This document shows, one piece after another, positions 43,301 through 56,042 of a DNA stretch of 64,000 bases; position 1 is the first letter of the stretch; each line of letters begins with the position of its first letter. Under the pieces are notes generated by a model. It was not told the DNA's origin. It was given only the letters and a program-made list of their open reading frames with translations, and made no database searches. The position numbers and the translations under genes were made by a program. The stretch comes from Alopecurus myosuroides (lineage: Eukaryota; Streptophyta; Magnoliopsida; Poales; Poaceae), in NCBI GenBank assembly GCA_028641055.1, contig CM054062.1, positions 171,685,715 to 171,749,714 on the forward strand, in the 5' to 3' direction.

Positions 43301-44325
43301 AATGATGCATATTAATGATAATTGGAGGAAAACAAGCAAATCTAGAAAAAGAAAAATCTGAAATAATTCACAGAGACACTTAACGACCTCAGTACGATCA
43401 GTACCGACCGTACTGCTCACCGTACCGCCTGCCACCGTGTCCAGCACGTCAAAAGGGACAACTTTTGCGAAGAGACCAGGGACGAAAAACAGATGCAGAC
43501 GCCACCATAAGAGTCAGAAGAAAGAAGGAGGAGATCCGGAGAGGAGAAGACTTGTTTGATCCTATCGAAGATCGCCATCTTCAACACCATCCACCACACC
43601 ATCCATTCCACCATCCCATAAAGAGACCGAGATCATCATTGTAATAAGTTTAGCGTTTTGAGAACTCTCCATAGATTAAACTCTAGTTTGGTGTTCGTTG
43701 ATTCGAGGATTATTATGTCTTGCTACGGTAATATAGAGATGAACCTTCTAATTTCAGTTATCGAGTAAATGTTTTCTAACTCTCTCATGTGTGAGTAAAT
43801 CCCCGCAGTCGTGGGAGATAAAGGGGATTGGTAATATGTGTTTGTGCTAATTTATTTCATCTTATGTGCGAGAGTCTTTTCAATATTGTTTATAGGATTA
43901 CGTGTTTACGGTGTGCGTAATGCATGTTATCTAGGGTCCGGGTAACATGGTACTAGTAGAGACCTACGTAAACATATAATCGTTGTTCACCAATTCTGCG
44001 ACCTCCTAAGTGACAGTTGGAGATATCAATGATGATTGAAGACAGCAAAAAAAACACGAGAAGTCATGGAACTTGACGCATTGGTCTAACCTATTGGTTT
44101 AAAATAGATGAACTGATTATGGCGATGGAACATAGAAGCAGGACAATAGTGGTAAATAGAGCCGGGCATGGGGACGTTTAACTATTTCAGGGTGACTCGC
44201 CTACCGACTATTCAATAAAGGAGAATATATATCACATATCCGCTACCTCCGTCAAGCATATTCACAAGAACCATGAAACGGAAATTTCTCTGCGCTTACT
44301 TCATCCATAAGCAATACAACACAAC
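43300..44325 (+). mobile_element. Athila-like LTR/leader fragment left of element B
   Basis: CTTAACGA at 43379 followed by GTACGATC, ACCGTACTG and CACCGTACC motifs matches the dyad repeats at 57340-57870 on the other side of element B. This suggests both belong to one element split by B. The rest is AT-rich leader-like sequence without a clear primer binding site or gag start. Confidence 0.4.
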
Positions 44326-45661
44326 TAAAAGATCATCTTCCGTTTTGATAATTAATGACAACATAACTATCCGAGTAATATCTATTTAGAGCACTTGTAG
44401 GTTTTATTTGTCATGTATGAAAATGCCCAGGTACTTCAAGTATACATTCTCAAATGGTTACAGGAATTATTCTAAAGGAAAGGGCTAGAAGAGACAAAGC
44501 TTGGATGCAGTTTTATAAGTAGCGGAGGCTCCGGTGAAACCATCGGAACCTCCGCCCCGTTCATTTTCCCAGTTGCTCCCAGCGTAAGCCTCCGGTGGAA
44601 CCTCCGGTGCCACCTCCGCTAAAAACACCTTCGGGTGCATAAGAGCGGAGGCTGCAACGGAGCCTCCGCCCAAACCACCGGAGCCTCCGCTGGTTCCACT
44701 GTCCTGCTGTGGGGCTGGCCTCCGGTGCTACCTCCGCTCAAAGTGTCTTCACTTGCATATGAGCGGAGGTTGGGGCGGAACCTCCGGTGGACCTCCGATG
44801 GGCGGAACCTCCGCTCGCACCACCGGAGCCTCCGTCACTGAAGATCCAGAAAGAGAGGAAATGGTCCACGTTGGCGCGTACAGGTGAAGACCACCGGAGC
44901 CTCCGGTGCTGCGTGGGTTCTTCAACGGTTGGATTGGGAAGAGGGTATTTAAAGCCCTTCCACTACCTCATAAATGTCAAGCTTTTCCTATTCTCTCTCC
45001 TAGCCATTAATGAAAGTTTCAACCTCCTAGATCTCCCTCTCCAACCATGCAAACACTCCAAAACTTTGTGGAGAGTTAGAGGAGACCTAGATCCGTGATT
45101 CCACCAAAGGAATTGCAAATCCATCCACCACATCCTATTAGATATAGAATCCTACTTGAGGCCTAGAAACCTTACTAGATCTTGTGCTTGTAGCTTCCAC
45201 CTTGTTGCAAAGAAGCTTCGGATTGTTTGAGAGCCTCCATCCATCTTGTGGAGTGTCCTCAACCTCGTGTAAAGTTTTGGCCAACGCCTTCAAGTCGACC
45301 TCATAGTGGAAACGGGAATCTCCCTCACCGGAGAAGCTCAAGGAGAATAAGGTGTGCACAACCGTGCTATTGAGGAGTGCCTAGGTGGCTCCCCGCCTCT
45401 CCAACGTAGATGTACTTCTCTTGAGAAGGAACTACGGGAAACATATCCTTGTCTCCTTGTTTACACTTGTGGTTTATCTTGTTATCTTTCGTTTTACTTC
45501 TGTTGCGTATACTATCTTGTATCACCTAGGTTGCTCACCTAGTTGCACATCTAGAGAACCTTGTTTTATGTTGTTTAGCCATAACTAATAGGGAAAAGAA
45601 TAAAAATTGGTAGTCAACCTATTCACCCCCCCCCCCTTTAGTTGACCATAGTGCACTTTCA
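44326..45661 (+). repeat. 5' LTR of element B (1,336 bp)
   Basis: Ends GTGCACTTTCA. It has the CCGGAG/CTCCGG dyads at 44520-44910, TATTTAAA at 44946-44953 and the C run near 45630. Confidence 0.9.
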
Positions 45662-45663
45662 AT

Positions 45664-45675
45664 TGGTATCAGAGC
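45664..45675 (+). other. Primer binding site of element B
   Basis: TGGTATCAGAGC, two bases after the LTR, complementary to initiator tRNA-Met. Confidence 0.92.
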
Positions 45676-45713
45676 CTCGGCTCTTGCTAATGGCTTAACC
45701 GCCTAAGAGTATA

Positions 45714-48291
45714 ATGGTCAATGAAGGTGACCCTGACGGTTCTAATGCGGAAATCGACAAAATGGCCAACACTATAACTAACCTACAAGAAACGGTTGGA
45801 ACCATCCAAACCGAATTGTCCAAGGTTAACTCTAGTGTTGGTTCGGAGGTTTCTAGCATAAAGAAGATGTTGGAGGCCATGATGGGGAAAACCAAGGAGT
45901 TCGAGGAAACACCTCTCACCGCCAAAGATGTTAGCTCGGATGATGAGTCCATTCCGGACATCGCCGAGATGGAAGCTAACATTGCTTTAGCCAAGGCAAA
46001 GGCCGATAAAAAGGCTAATGGCGGTGGGAGCTCCGAAGGCTCCAAGTCTCAAACGTCTAACGATTCGGGGTCTAACTCAAAAGTTCCACCACCTCCCAAC
46101 TATGACTCTATTCATCCTATTGCTACAATGCCACACATTCTAAATGTTGGACTTCCTCCCATGCTTAACACTAATGAATTCTATTTTTGGAAGTTCGATA
46201 TGGAGTCTCATATTTCAGGGTCTTGCACCGCCTTGTGGAGTAGTGTTCTCCATGGATTTCACCCTCACGATGCAAGCAACTTGACTCCAAGAGAAGACGT
46301 TGAATTTCAACTCAACAAGACCGCTCTTTTCACTATCCAAAAGGCTCTCCCAAGAGAACATATTGAACACATCCACGGTATCAAGACCGCCAAGGAGGAT
46401 TGGGATAAACTTGACACCTTGTTTCAAGGAAATGCTAGCATCCAATCCACCAAGTATGTTGTAGATCTTGACACGTCCGAGAACTTTGTTATTCTTGAAG
46501 ATGAAAGTCCTGAGGAGCTATATAGAAAAGTTGTCACCCTTGGCAACCAATTGAGGTACTTTGGAAAAGAGGAAATCTACGATGAGTGGATCAAGAGGAA
46601 GTTTGTCAAGGCCATAACTCCTTTCGAGAAGAACCTCTCCACTAGCATTCGAACAAGATCGGACTACAACTCTCTCAACTCCATTGGTGTTCTTAGCGAG
46701 TTCATAGCTATATCCCTATCTCACAAGAGTGCGGATGATGCTCTTGCGCGCTCAAGAGGAGTTGGGAAGTCACCCAACCTTGCCTTGAAGTCTAAGGCAA
46801 TTGCTCGGGTAGAAGAAGTTGATGAGGATGAAGAGGACTATGAAGGTACATACAAGGGTGCTCATAAGTGTATTGCTCTTGCCATGCACGGCTATTTGAA
46901 GAGATGGGAGGCTCATAAGTCCGGGTGCTCCTAGACCTTCAAGAAACAATGTCTACAAGAAGAAGGGGGAGCGACCAAGGACGTTCTACAATTGTGGAAG
47001 TGCAAACCACTTCGTCAAATAATGTCCTTTTGAGCCAAGAGAAGAGAATGAAGGCAAGCTTGTTCGCAAGGACAAGAACAAAGCTCCACAAAAGAAGAAC
47101 CTCGCTAGAAGAGTCCCAAGGGCTCTATATGTTCAAGAAGGGACCACATTGGAAACATACTACTCCAGAGATGAAGGATAAGGTGAAGTCGTAGGTGTGG
47201 CCCATGTCGCCATAACTACGACTTCCTCTTAATCGGTATCTCTATTTGAATACCCCAATGAGAAGGCATTGATCCGACCTACATGTCTCGTGGAAAAAGC
47301 CACCGCGGTAATATCTTCCACCTCCAAGTCTATTGCTACTAGTTCCCCCTCATTATTGGATTGTGTTGAAAACATTGTGGATGATGAGGAGGCCAAGAAT
47401 CTTGGCTCTTGGTTATGTAGTCTTGAAGGTGAAACCAAAGAAAAGGTAAAGGCCCTCTTGAGGCAACTTGATGATGCTAAATCTCTCATAGATGAGAAGG
47501 AAGAGATCATCATGACTTGGGAGAGTTATGGTGGTGGCCATGAGAACAATGACAATGAGCTTGTGGAAGCTCTTGAGAAAGAGAGATCTTTGAGAGCCTC
47601 TCTTGAAGAGAGTTATGCTATTATTGTTTCTAAACTTAGGAAGGATAATGAAAAATCTCTTGATTTACTTAAAATATTTGAAGAAGAAGAGTTGAAGCTA
47701 GGAATGGCTCATGAGGAACTTGTTGGGCGTCATGGAAAACTAGAAAAGGAGTTCACGTCTCTTAAAGAAATCCATGACAGACTCACCATGTCTTGAAATA
47801 AGCTTCTAGCTCAACAATCTAATAAGCAAGTGACATCTTCCTCTAGTAGCATTGTTATCATGCCTACCTCTTGTACTACTACTAACATTGTAGGAAGAGA
47901 GAAAATTCTCAATGACGCCATAAGCTCTCAAGGAGATAAGAAAGGGAAGGAAGGGCTTGGCTTTGTTGCCAAGTCAAAGAAGAAAACCAAGAATGTCACC
48001 TCTTCCTCTCGGAATGTTATCTTCGTGAAAGAGGGAGAGGTGAACAAGGAGAAGTATACCAACGCCGTGGTGGGTGGTGGCACCTCTAGGGGGAGCATCA
48101 CTCACAGCGACTTTGCCGAAAAATATAACCCCTCTTATGTTCTCATGAAATCTAGAGATGGTCATGTTTATGCTAAATACGTTGGTACTTCTTATGGTGA
48201 TGATTATCATTGGACTATTTGGGCTCCTAAGACCCTTGTTACTAACAAAAGAGGACCCATTGAAGGATGGGTACCTAAATCGAGAAATTGA
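45714..48291 (+). pseudogene. Element B gag, broken
   Basis: Same protein as element A gag. The first 403 codons are open. An extra G near 46921 shifts the frame, and TAA follows inside the zinc knuckle region (47022-47024) and near 47178. Further stops interrupt the coiled coil (near 47795). The C-terminal part (47830-48291) is open to the TGA at 48289-48291, which is conserved with element A. At the site of the element A premature stop, B keeps TCA. Confidence 0.82.
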
Positions 48292-48301
48292 TCTCTTGTA
48301 G

Positions 48302-51300
48302 GGAAGTGCTTCCGGGTCGGCTAGATGGACGGTGGATAGTGGTGCATCCCAACATATGACCGGAAGCAATGACACAATGAGTAATAATGAACCTCCATTA
48401 CCTCACCTCAATTGCGTCACTATTGGTGACAATTCTGAACTTAAGGTATTGGGACGAGGCAAGGTGGCTATCTCAAATGATTTATCAATTGAGAATGTTC
48501 TCCTTGTTGAGTCCCTTGGTTATAACTTGATGTCCATTCTTCAACTTGAAAATTGTGGTTTTACCTCTTTATTTAATAAATAGAATGTGATTATCACTTG
48601 GGAAACAACTCTTAAAGTAGCCTTTGTTGGATTTGTCAAAAATGGCATGTATGTAGTGGACTTATCTAAAGGAGACACGTGTGCCGCGACATGCATAATG
48701 GCTAAAGTTGATGTGGGTGGCTTTGGCATCGCCGGTTATCCCACACCAATATGAGAATGTTGCATGACCTTCAAAGTGGAAATCATGTTCTAGGACTAAC
48801 CAAGGCTAAGTTTGCTAAAGATCGTGTGTGTAGTTCTTGCGCCTTTGAAAAGCAACATGGAGAACTTCACCCAACCAAGACTAATATGTCCACCACAAGA
48901 ATTCTCGAGCTCATTCACTTAGATCTCTTTGGTCCACTATCTTATGATAGTCTCGAAGGAAATAAGTATTGCTTAGTGATTGTGGATGATTATTCAATAT
49001 ATTGTTGGGTGTATTTCTTCAAGAGGAAGGGTGAGACTCAAAAGAGAGTCATCGAGTTCATCACTCTAGTGGAGCGCCAACACAATGCTTCCATATTGGC
49101 CATCTGGAGTGATAATGGCTCGGAGTTCAAGAACTATACCGTTGAGGGTTTTCTTAGTGAAGACGGCATTTCTCATCAATTTTCCACTCCCTATACCCCT
49201 CAACAAAATGGTGTTGTGGAAAGAAAGAACCGGACTTTGATGGATGAGGCTAGGACAATGATTGTGGAGTTCTCTCCTCCTTATAACTTTTGGGCCGAAG
49301 CCGTCTCCACCGCTTGTCATGCTACCAACCGGTTACATCTCCGTAAGATCTTGAATAAGACTCCTTATGAGATTCTCACGGGCAAGAAACCAGACGTATC
49401 TTACTTCAAGGTCTTCGGTTGCAAGTACTTCATTCGCAAGAAAGGTAAACATTTGTCAAAGTTTGAGACCAAATATTATGAGGGTATCTTTGTTGGCTAT
49501 GCCACAAACGCTCACGCCTATAGAGTCTACAACAAGTCCACCAGACAAGTTGAAGAAGCTATAGACGTGGTGTTTGATGAGGATAACGAATCCCAAGGGG
49601 GGCGTATAGATCATGATGTTGTAGGATATGTATTTCCTCCCATCGTCATAAGAATAATGGGGATTGGTGAAATAATTCCCATTGAGGGTTACCGGATGAC
49701 GGAGGGAGAAGGACTATGCCCCACTCAAGTGGAGCCTTTGACTACACCCATTGATACACAATCTACCCAACAAGATGCACCAAGCCCTCAAGCTAATGAT
49801 CAAGGTCAAGCAAGTAATCACGGCCAAGCAAGTAAACAAGGCCAAGCTAATGATCAAGGCCAAACTTCTCATCAAAGTCACGATCAAAGTCCCATCACTG
49901 TTGAGAGAGCTCAACCTAGTGGTGATCTTTCACCCATTAATGATCAAGGCCAAGATGAATATGTATATGTCTCCGATGAAGAAGGTGATTCTCAAGCAAT
50001 ATCCAAAGAATCTTTGGAGGAGATACTAACTCGTAGATCAAAGAGAAGGCTAGAGAATCTTGAACGAGCGGGTCACACGGAGGACAAGATACTTGGGCAA
50101 GTTCGTGGAAGGTTTGTCACTAGGAAGCAATTGGTGGATTTTAGCAAGGCTCATGTTTTTGTCTCTTTCATTGAACCCAAGAAGGTTTATGAAGCTCTAG
50201 AAGATCAATATTGGCTTGAAGCCATGCATGATGAACTCAATAACTTCGAGCGCAACAAAGTGTGGAAGTTAGTGCCAAGACCCAAGGATTGCAAGAATGT
50301 TATTGGCACCAAATGGGTGTTCAAGAACAAGCAAGACAAAGATGGTATCGTCATTCGCAACAAGGCAATATTGGTGGCTCAAGGGTTTTCTCAAGTCGAA
50401 GGTGTTGATTTCGGTGAAACCTTTGCCCCCATAGCTCGTCTTGAATCCATTCGCATCTTACTTGCTTATGCATCTCATCATAATTTCAAGTTACAACAAA
50501 TGGATGTTAAGAGTGCTTTCCTAAATGGTCCCATTAGTGAGTTAGTATATGTCAAGCAAACTCTGGGTTTCGGGGATCCCAACCACCCCGATTATGTCTA
50601 TAAACTCGATAAGGCACTCTATGGACTTAAACAAGATCCACGTGCGTGGTACGAGCACCTTAAAGAGTTTCTAGTGGATCGTGGGTTTAATGTTGGTTTA
50701 ATCGATCCCACCCTCTTTACCAAGACGGTTGGAGGTGACTTGTTCATATGCCAACTCTATGTGGATGACATCATTTTTGGGTCTACTAACACTCTGTTCA
50801 ATGAAGAGTTTTGCAAACTTATGACCGATAGGTTTGAGATGTCTATTATCGGAGAATTGTAGTATTTCCTTGGTTTTGAAGTGAATCAGTATCATGAAGG
50901 AACTTTCATCAAACAAGCCAAATACACTAAAGACATGCTCAAGAGATTCAATATGCATGATTCCAAGCCTATGAAGACTCCCATATCCACAACCCTTGAC
51001 TTGAAACCCGATCCCAACAGTAAAGAGGTAGATCAAAAGGTATATCGCTCCATGATTGGCTCTTTGCTTTACCTTTGTGCATCTAGACCGTATATCATGT
51101 ATAGCGTAGGTAAATGTGCAAGGTTTCAAGCCTCTCCGAGGCAAAGTCATTTGGAAGCGATTAAACGAATCTTTCGATATTTAGTTCATACCCCAAATTT
51201 TGGTATTTGGTATCCCAAGGGTTCAAGTTTTCAGCTCATCGGGTATTCGGATGCGGATTATGTGGGAGAGAAGATGGATAGGAAGTCCACATCTGGGGGT

Positions 51301-51711
51301 TGCCAATTCCTTGGCCGCTCCTTAGCGTGTTGGTCTTCAAAGAAGCAAAACTGCATTGCTCTCTCCACCACCGAGGCCGAGTATATCTCTGCGGCAAGTT
51401 GTTGTGCCCAATTGCTTTGGACAAGGCAAACCTTGAAGGATTATGGTATTCATTTTGACAAGGTGCCTCTTCTTTGTGACAATTATAGTGCTATCAAGAT
51501 CGCCTACAACCCCGTTCTTCACTCCAAGACAAAGCACATTGAGATTCGTCATCATTTTATTCGGGATCATGTTGAGAAGGGTGATATTGGTCTCTCATAT
51601 GTGTCAACCAGGGATCAACTTGCCGATATCTTCACGAAGGCCCTTGATGAACCAAGATTTCGAGCTTTGAGGAATGAACTAAATGTTAACGATTCATCCA
51701 ACTTCACTTGA
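48302..51711 (+). pseudogene. Element B pol, broken
   Basis: Protease [13 protein letters not shown], integrase, reverse transcriptase with YVDDIIFG and RNase H with YSDADY are all recognisable. Breaks: TAG at 48581-48583, a 1-bp loss near 48716 at the zinc finger, and TAG at 50860-50862 inside reverse transcriptase. The RNase H part 50881-51711 remains open. Several conserved residues have also changed. Confidence 0.85.
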
Positions 51712-52180
51712 AACCTTGCATACGTACCTTCATTATATGTGTTATTAGGTTTGGATGTAGGCATGGACATAGGGGAGCGTCACTCAACTCATGAGTGTAC
51801 ACTCCTCTTATTATGCGAAAATCATTCAGTCATTGCATATCTAGTCATTTTGTGACTCATTGTGCTTAATTGTGAGTAGTACTCTTGGACCCAATATACA
51901 TCTTCGCGGTGCCAAAGTACACACTCAAACATGGTGGCCACAGCCAACGACCTCCTACTCACAGAGTTGTTTTTATTTTGTCTCTTTCACGCACATACTA
52001 TTCCCCCTTGACAACTTGTGTGAGTTCGGCTTTTATTCCTTTGCATCTTGCAAACTCACATCAAGTAATGTCTCTCGTATGACAGTTACAACTATCCAAC
52101 CCAAGCTCCCTTTGCCCAAAAGACCATTTCCATCTAAATGCTCTCGTTTTTCTAATCTTGGTGTGCTGAGACTGGGTCTG
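51712..52180 (+). other. Noncoding region between pol and ORF3 of element B
   Basis: Homologous to 32321-32780 of element A; its first purine tract is degenerate (AGGGGAG near 51771). Nothing else seen. Confidence 0.5.
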
Positions 52181-52345
52181 GCGGAACCTCCGGTGAAACC
52201 ACCGGAGGCTCCGCTGCGCCTGTCCACCGGAGCCCACCGGTACCTCCGCTGGTGCGAATCTCGCCCAGCGGACCAGTATCGAACCGCACCGCGTGGACAG
52301 GGGGCGGAACCTCCGGTGAAAGCACCAGAGCCTCCGGCCGCTGCG
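52180..52345 (+). promoter_or_regulatory. Internal dyad block before ORF3 (element B)
   Basis: GGAACCTCCGGTGAAACC and ACCGGAGGCTCCGC-type motifs, in the same position as 32780-32990 in element A. The exact motif order has diverged. Confidence 0.45.
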
Positions 52346-52542
52346 GTTCCGCGGGGATAAGGGTAGGACGAGCGGGTGAAAGAGATCCAAGATCTCATTT
52401 TCCCCACTCGCCCCCACTCCTTCTCCTCCAAACCACCGCCGGCTCCTTCGTCTCCGCCGCCGGGAAGAGCACCCCACCGACAGGAGGACCTCCTCCTTGC
52501 CTTGGACTGCTCCGGGGTCTTCTTCCTTCTTCACCTCCCACC

Positions 52543-54326
52543 ATGGATGCGGGTATGTAGCGCTCTCTATCTCTCCCATCTTGTTGACGGATGGGGAAGC
52601 ACTAGGAGCCACATGTTCTTCACATCTAGATGAATGGAGTAGGAATTCACGAGTACCAACCCTAGAAACCAAGATTGTGAGTATTAGGCATGAATTACCT
52701 CGGTTCATAGGGTGGATTTGGTTCATATGCCCTACCTCGTTGTTATTCATCCCTAATACTCCTCATATCTTTGTTTCTCGGATTTGTACGTCATATAAAC
52801 TTGAGCATTATCTCTTCTTCATGATTTTCTCGCAATATTTCTTTCATAGATGCATCCGGTTCCAAGGGCAAGGGCCCTCGCACCAACAAGATGGGCGGTC
52901 GCAAGGCACCAAGAGTTGATGAGATTGAGGAGACGTTGGATCTATCTCAGACCAAGCGCAAGCCAAGATTCCTGCCCCCCAAGAAGACATTGCCTCGCAA
53001 GGAGAAATCCGCCTCTCAAGTATCCGAGGCTGTGTTCTTGGAGACTCGTCACAAGAACCCGTACATTGTTGTGATGCCACTGTTAAGGGGAAGGGACACA
53101 AGATTCAACACCGTGTTTCAAGCTCAAATCTATCATGAGATCCTTATGAGGAAGCCCAAGGAAAATGTTGCCCCTCAACATTCTATCAACTTTGGTCATA
53201 TGGAAAGGAATCCCGACTACTTTGGAGAAGCCCTAGGAATTGTTGATGCCTTCGGTCTTGCTCCCATTATGCAAGTTCAACAAGACTATGATGAAGGTGT
53301 GGTCTGCGAGTTCTTGGCCATAGTGCGTATTGCCAATGAAACTGACCGTCATCTCATTTGGATGACAAAGGGACATAGTCTCACTATCAAGTGGTCCGAG
53401 GTTGGAGTTTTTCTTGGTGGCTACCCAGATCATGGACCTTTTGTTGGTGGTCCTGAGTTTGACCGTGAGTGGTTCTGTGTGCATGCGCCCAATGCCTCCT
53501 CCATCTCCAAGGATCAATTTTCACCTCTCTATCACTGTAAGAAGTTTGTTGTTGGTTTTGTCAAAGGCCTCTACCCCACCTATGACATTATGCTTCACAT
53601 CTATCGAGAGACTATCAACCCCAAGGCAGGGAACATTGATGAGATACAAGGCTTCCTCAAGAACCTCATGCTTCTTACTCATGAGAAGCGGCTCTCCGGT
53701 ATGACTCAGAAACTTGATGTGCTTGACTATATTTAGAATGAACTGTGGCATGTCATTGTGCAAAGGAAGAATGCTTTCTTTAGGCCTTTCATTATGAAGA
53801 TCATCTTGCATGTGTGGGAGAACAAGTTCCCGGAAGATCCTCTTGATGACACTCATTGGGTCCCACACACGGAGAAACGTTTTCTTATCAAGGACCATAC
53901 TGATCCTGTTGTGCATCCCACTCCGGCTGCTCACAAAGGCAAGGCCAAGCCACGAGTCATTGTTGATGAGGAAGACGACAAAGAAGAAGTGGGTCCTCCT
54001 CCTTCTGACAATGCCTTCAAGTGGATGGCTAGGGATCTCAAGAAAGTGTTCTAAGTGAACAAGAAGACCGAGCAGCATCAGTGGAACTTCATTATGACAA
54101 GGAACTTAAGCACCGCAAGGCAGCACATGCAGAGCGACAACTTCATCGTGATGGCGGGGAAACTGTGGAGTCTCCGGAGCAAGCTAGCATCACCAACTGG
54201 GCCAGGTGGCAAGCCAAGGACTCCAAAGGGAAGATCGTTGAGTGGTCTAATGAGGAACCTGGAGAAGAGGTCACCAGCTCTCGCCGTCGCGCCGGTCCTC
54301 CTAGCATGGACAACTCCTCCGAGTGA
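52543..54326 (+). pseudogene. Element B ORF3, broken
   Basis: Exon 1 is 52543-52552 (ATG GAT GCG G). The intron is 52553-52849 with GTATGT and CATAG ends, and exon 2 runs from 52850. The frame encodes the same conserved middle as element A (NRHLIWMTKGHSL, LGGYPDHGPF, VGFVKGLYPTYDIM). Breaks are TAG near 53734 (Trp in A), TAA at 54052-54054 (Cys in A) and a 1-bp loss near 54083. After the loss the C-terminal 80 codons are open in another frame. Shared intron and protein in a diverged copy argue that ORF3 was once under selection. Confidence 0.75.
52553..52849 (+). other. Predicted intron of element B ORF3 (297 bp)
   Basis: Donor G|GTATGT and acceptor TTTCATAG, same codon phase as in element A. 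Confidence 0.6.
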
Positions 54327-54730
54327 TCCTTGGGGCGTTAGCATCGTTCTTTTCCCTCTTTTGGTATCTTGATGCCAAAGGGGGAGAGATATCTACTTAG
54401 GAGCGTTGGGGCATTTGCATGGGTTCTCTCTCAAGCTATGTTTTCGATTTGCGTCTTTTGTCTTGCTTGAGAGAGTTGGTTATTTGAAACCTTCGTTTGT
54501 TTAATTATTGTTCGATGTGAACTTCGTTATGAATTATGTGAGCTTGTGAGCCTGTTACCTTAATTCTATCACATGTTATGTGCTCCCTATTATGTGTATT
54601 TAGCTATCTTCCTTGTTTAAATTCTCTCAACATGAAGGGAGCATATCTCTAGGGGGAGCTACGTCCATGTTGTTCGTGTTCTAGCTATGCAAATGGTTAT
54701 GTTGTCATCAATTACCAAAAAGGGGGAGAA
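54327..54730 (+). other. 3' noncoding part and polypurine tract of element B
   Basis: Purine tracts at 54377-54390 and 54651-54658, and the terminal AAAAAGGGGGAGAA at 54717-54730. All are positionally conserved with element A. Confidence 0.7.
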
Positions 54731-56042
54731 TGAAAGATCATCTTCCGTTTTGATAATTGATGACAACATAACTATCAGACTAATATATATTTAAGAGCAT
54801 TTGCAGGTTTTATTTGATATCTATGAAAATGCCCAGGTTCTTCATGTACACATTCTCAATGGGTTACACGAATTATTCTAAAGGAAAGGGCTCGAAGAGA
54901 CAAAGCTGGGATGCTGTTTTTACAAGCAGCGGAGGCTCCGGTGAAACCACCGGAACCTCCGCCCCGTTCATTTTCCCAGCTACTCCTAGGCGCCCGCCTC
55001 CGGTGCAACCTCCGCTAAAAACACCTTCAAGTTCATAAGAGCGGAGGCTGCAGCGGAGCCTCCGGTGGACCTCCGGTGGGCGGAGCCTCCGCTGGTTCCA
55101 CTGCCCTACTGTGGGGCTGGCCTCCGGTGGCACCTCCGGTGCTACCTCCGCTCAAAGTGCCTTCGGGTGCATATGAGTGGAGGCTAGGGAAAAACCTCCT
55201 CCAACACCACCGGACCCTCCGCCACTGAAGAAACCAGTAAGGACGAAAAGAGCCACGTTGGTGCGTACAAGTGAAGACCACCGGAGCCTCCGGTGCTGCG
55301 TGGGCTTTTCAATGGGTGGACTGGGGAAGGGGTATTTAAAGCCCTTCCCCTACCTCATAAATGCTAAGCTTTTCCCATTCTCTCTCCTAGCCATTAATGA
55401 AAGCTTCAACCTCCTAGATCTCCCTCTCCAACCATCCAAACACTCCGAAACTTTGTGGAGAGCTAGAGGAGACCTAGATCTGTGATTCCACCAAAGGAAT
55501 TTCAAATCCATCCACCACATCCTAATAGATCTAGAATCCTACTTGAGTCCTAGAAACCTTAGTAGATTTTGTGCTTGTAGCTTACACCTTGTTGCAAGAA
55601 GCTTTGGATTCGTTGAGAGCCTCCATCCATCTTGTGGAGTGTCCTCAACCTCGTGTAAAGGTTTGGTCAACTCCTTCAAGTCGACCTCATAGTGGAAACG
55701 AGAATCTCCCTCGCCGTAGAAGCTCAAGGAGAATAAGGTGTGCACAACCGTGCTATTGAGGAGTGCCTAGGTGGCTCCCCACCTCTCCAACATAGATGTA
55801 CTTCTCTTGAGAAGGAACTACGGGAAACATATCCTTGTCTCCTTGTTTACACTTGTGGTTTATGTTGCTACCTTTCGCTTCACTTCCGTTGCGTATACTA
55901 TCTTGTATCACCTAGGTTGCTCACCTAGTTGCACATCTAGAGAACCTTGTTTTATCTTATTTAGCCATAACTAAAAGGGAAAAGAATAAAAATTGGTAGT
56001 CAACCTATTCACCCCCCTCTAGTTGACCATAGTGCACTTTCA
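54731..56042 (+). repeat. 3' LTR of element B (1,312 bp)
   Basis: Starts TGAAAGATCATCTTCC and ends GTGCACTTTCA. Dyad block at 54930-55300, TATTTAAA at 55333-55340. Clearly diverged from 44326-45661. Confidence 0.9.

Larger units (their letters stand above)
44326..56042 (+). mobile_element. SIRE/Maximus-like Copia element B, older and broken
   Basis: Sister of element A, 11,717 bp, with the same gene order and LTRs of 1,336 and 1,312 bp that differ at many sites. The 5' end reads TAAAAGATCATC instead of TGAAAGATCATC and no matching 5-bp duplication is seen. A 4-bp deletion across a CTAAT duplication would explain this. Gag, pol and ORF3 all carry stops and frameshifts. Confidence 0.9.
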
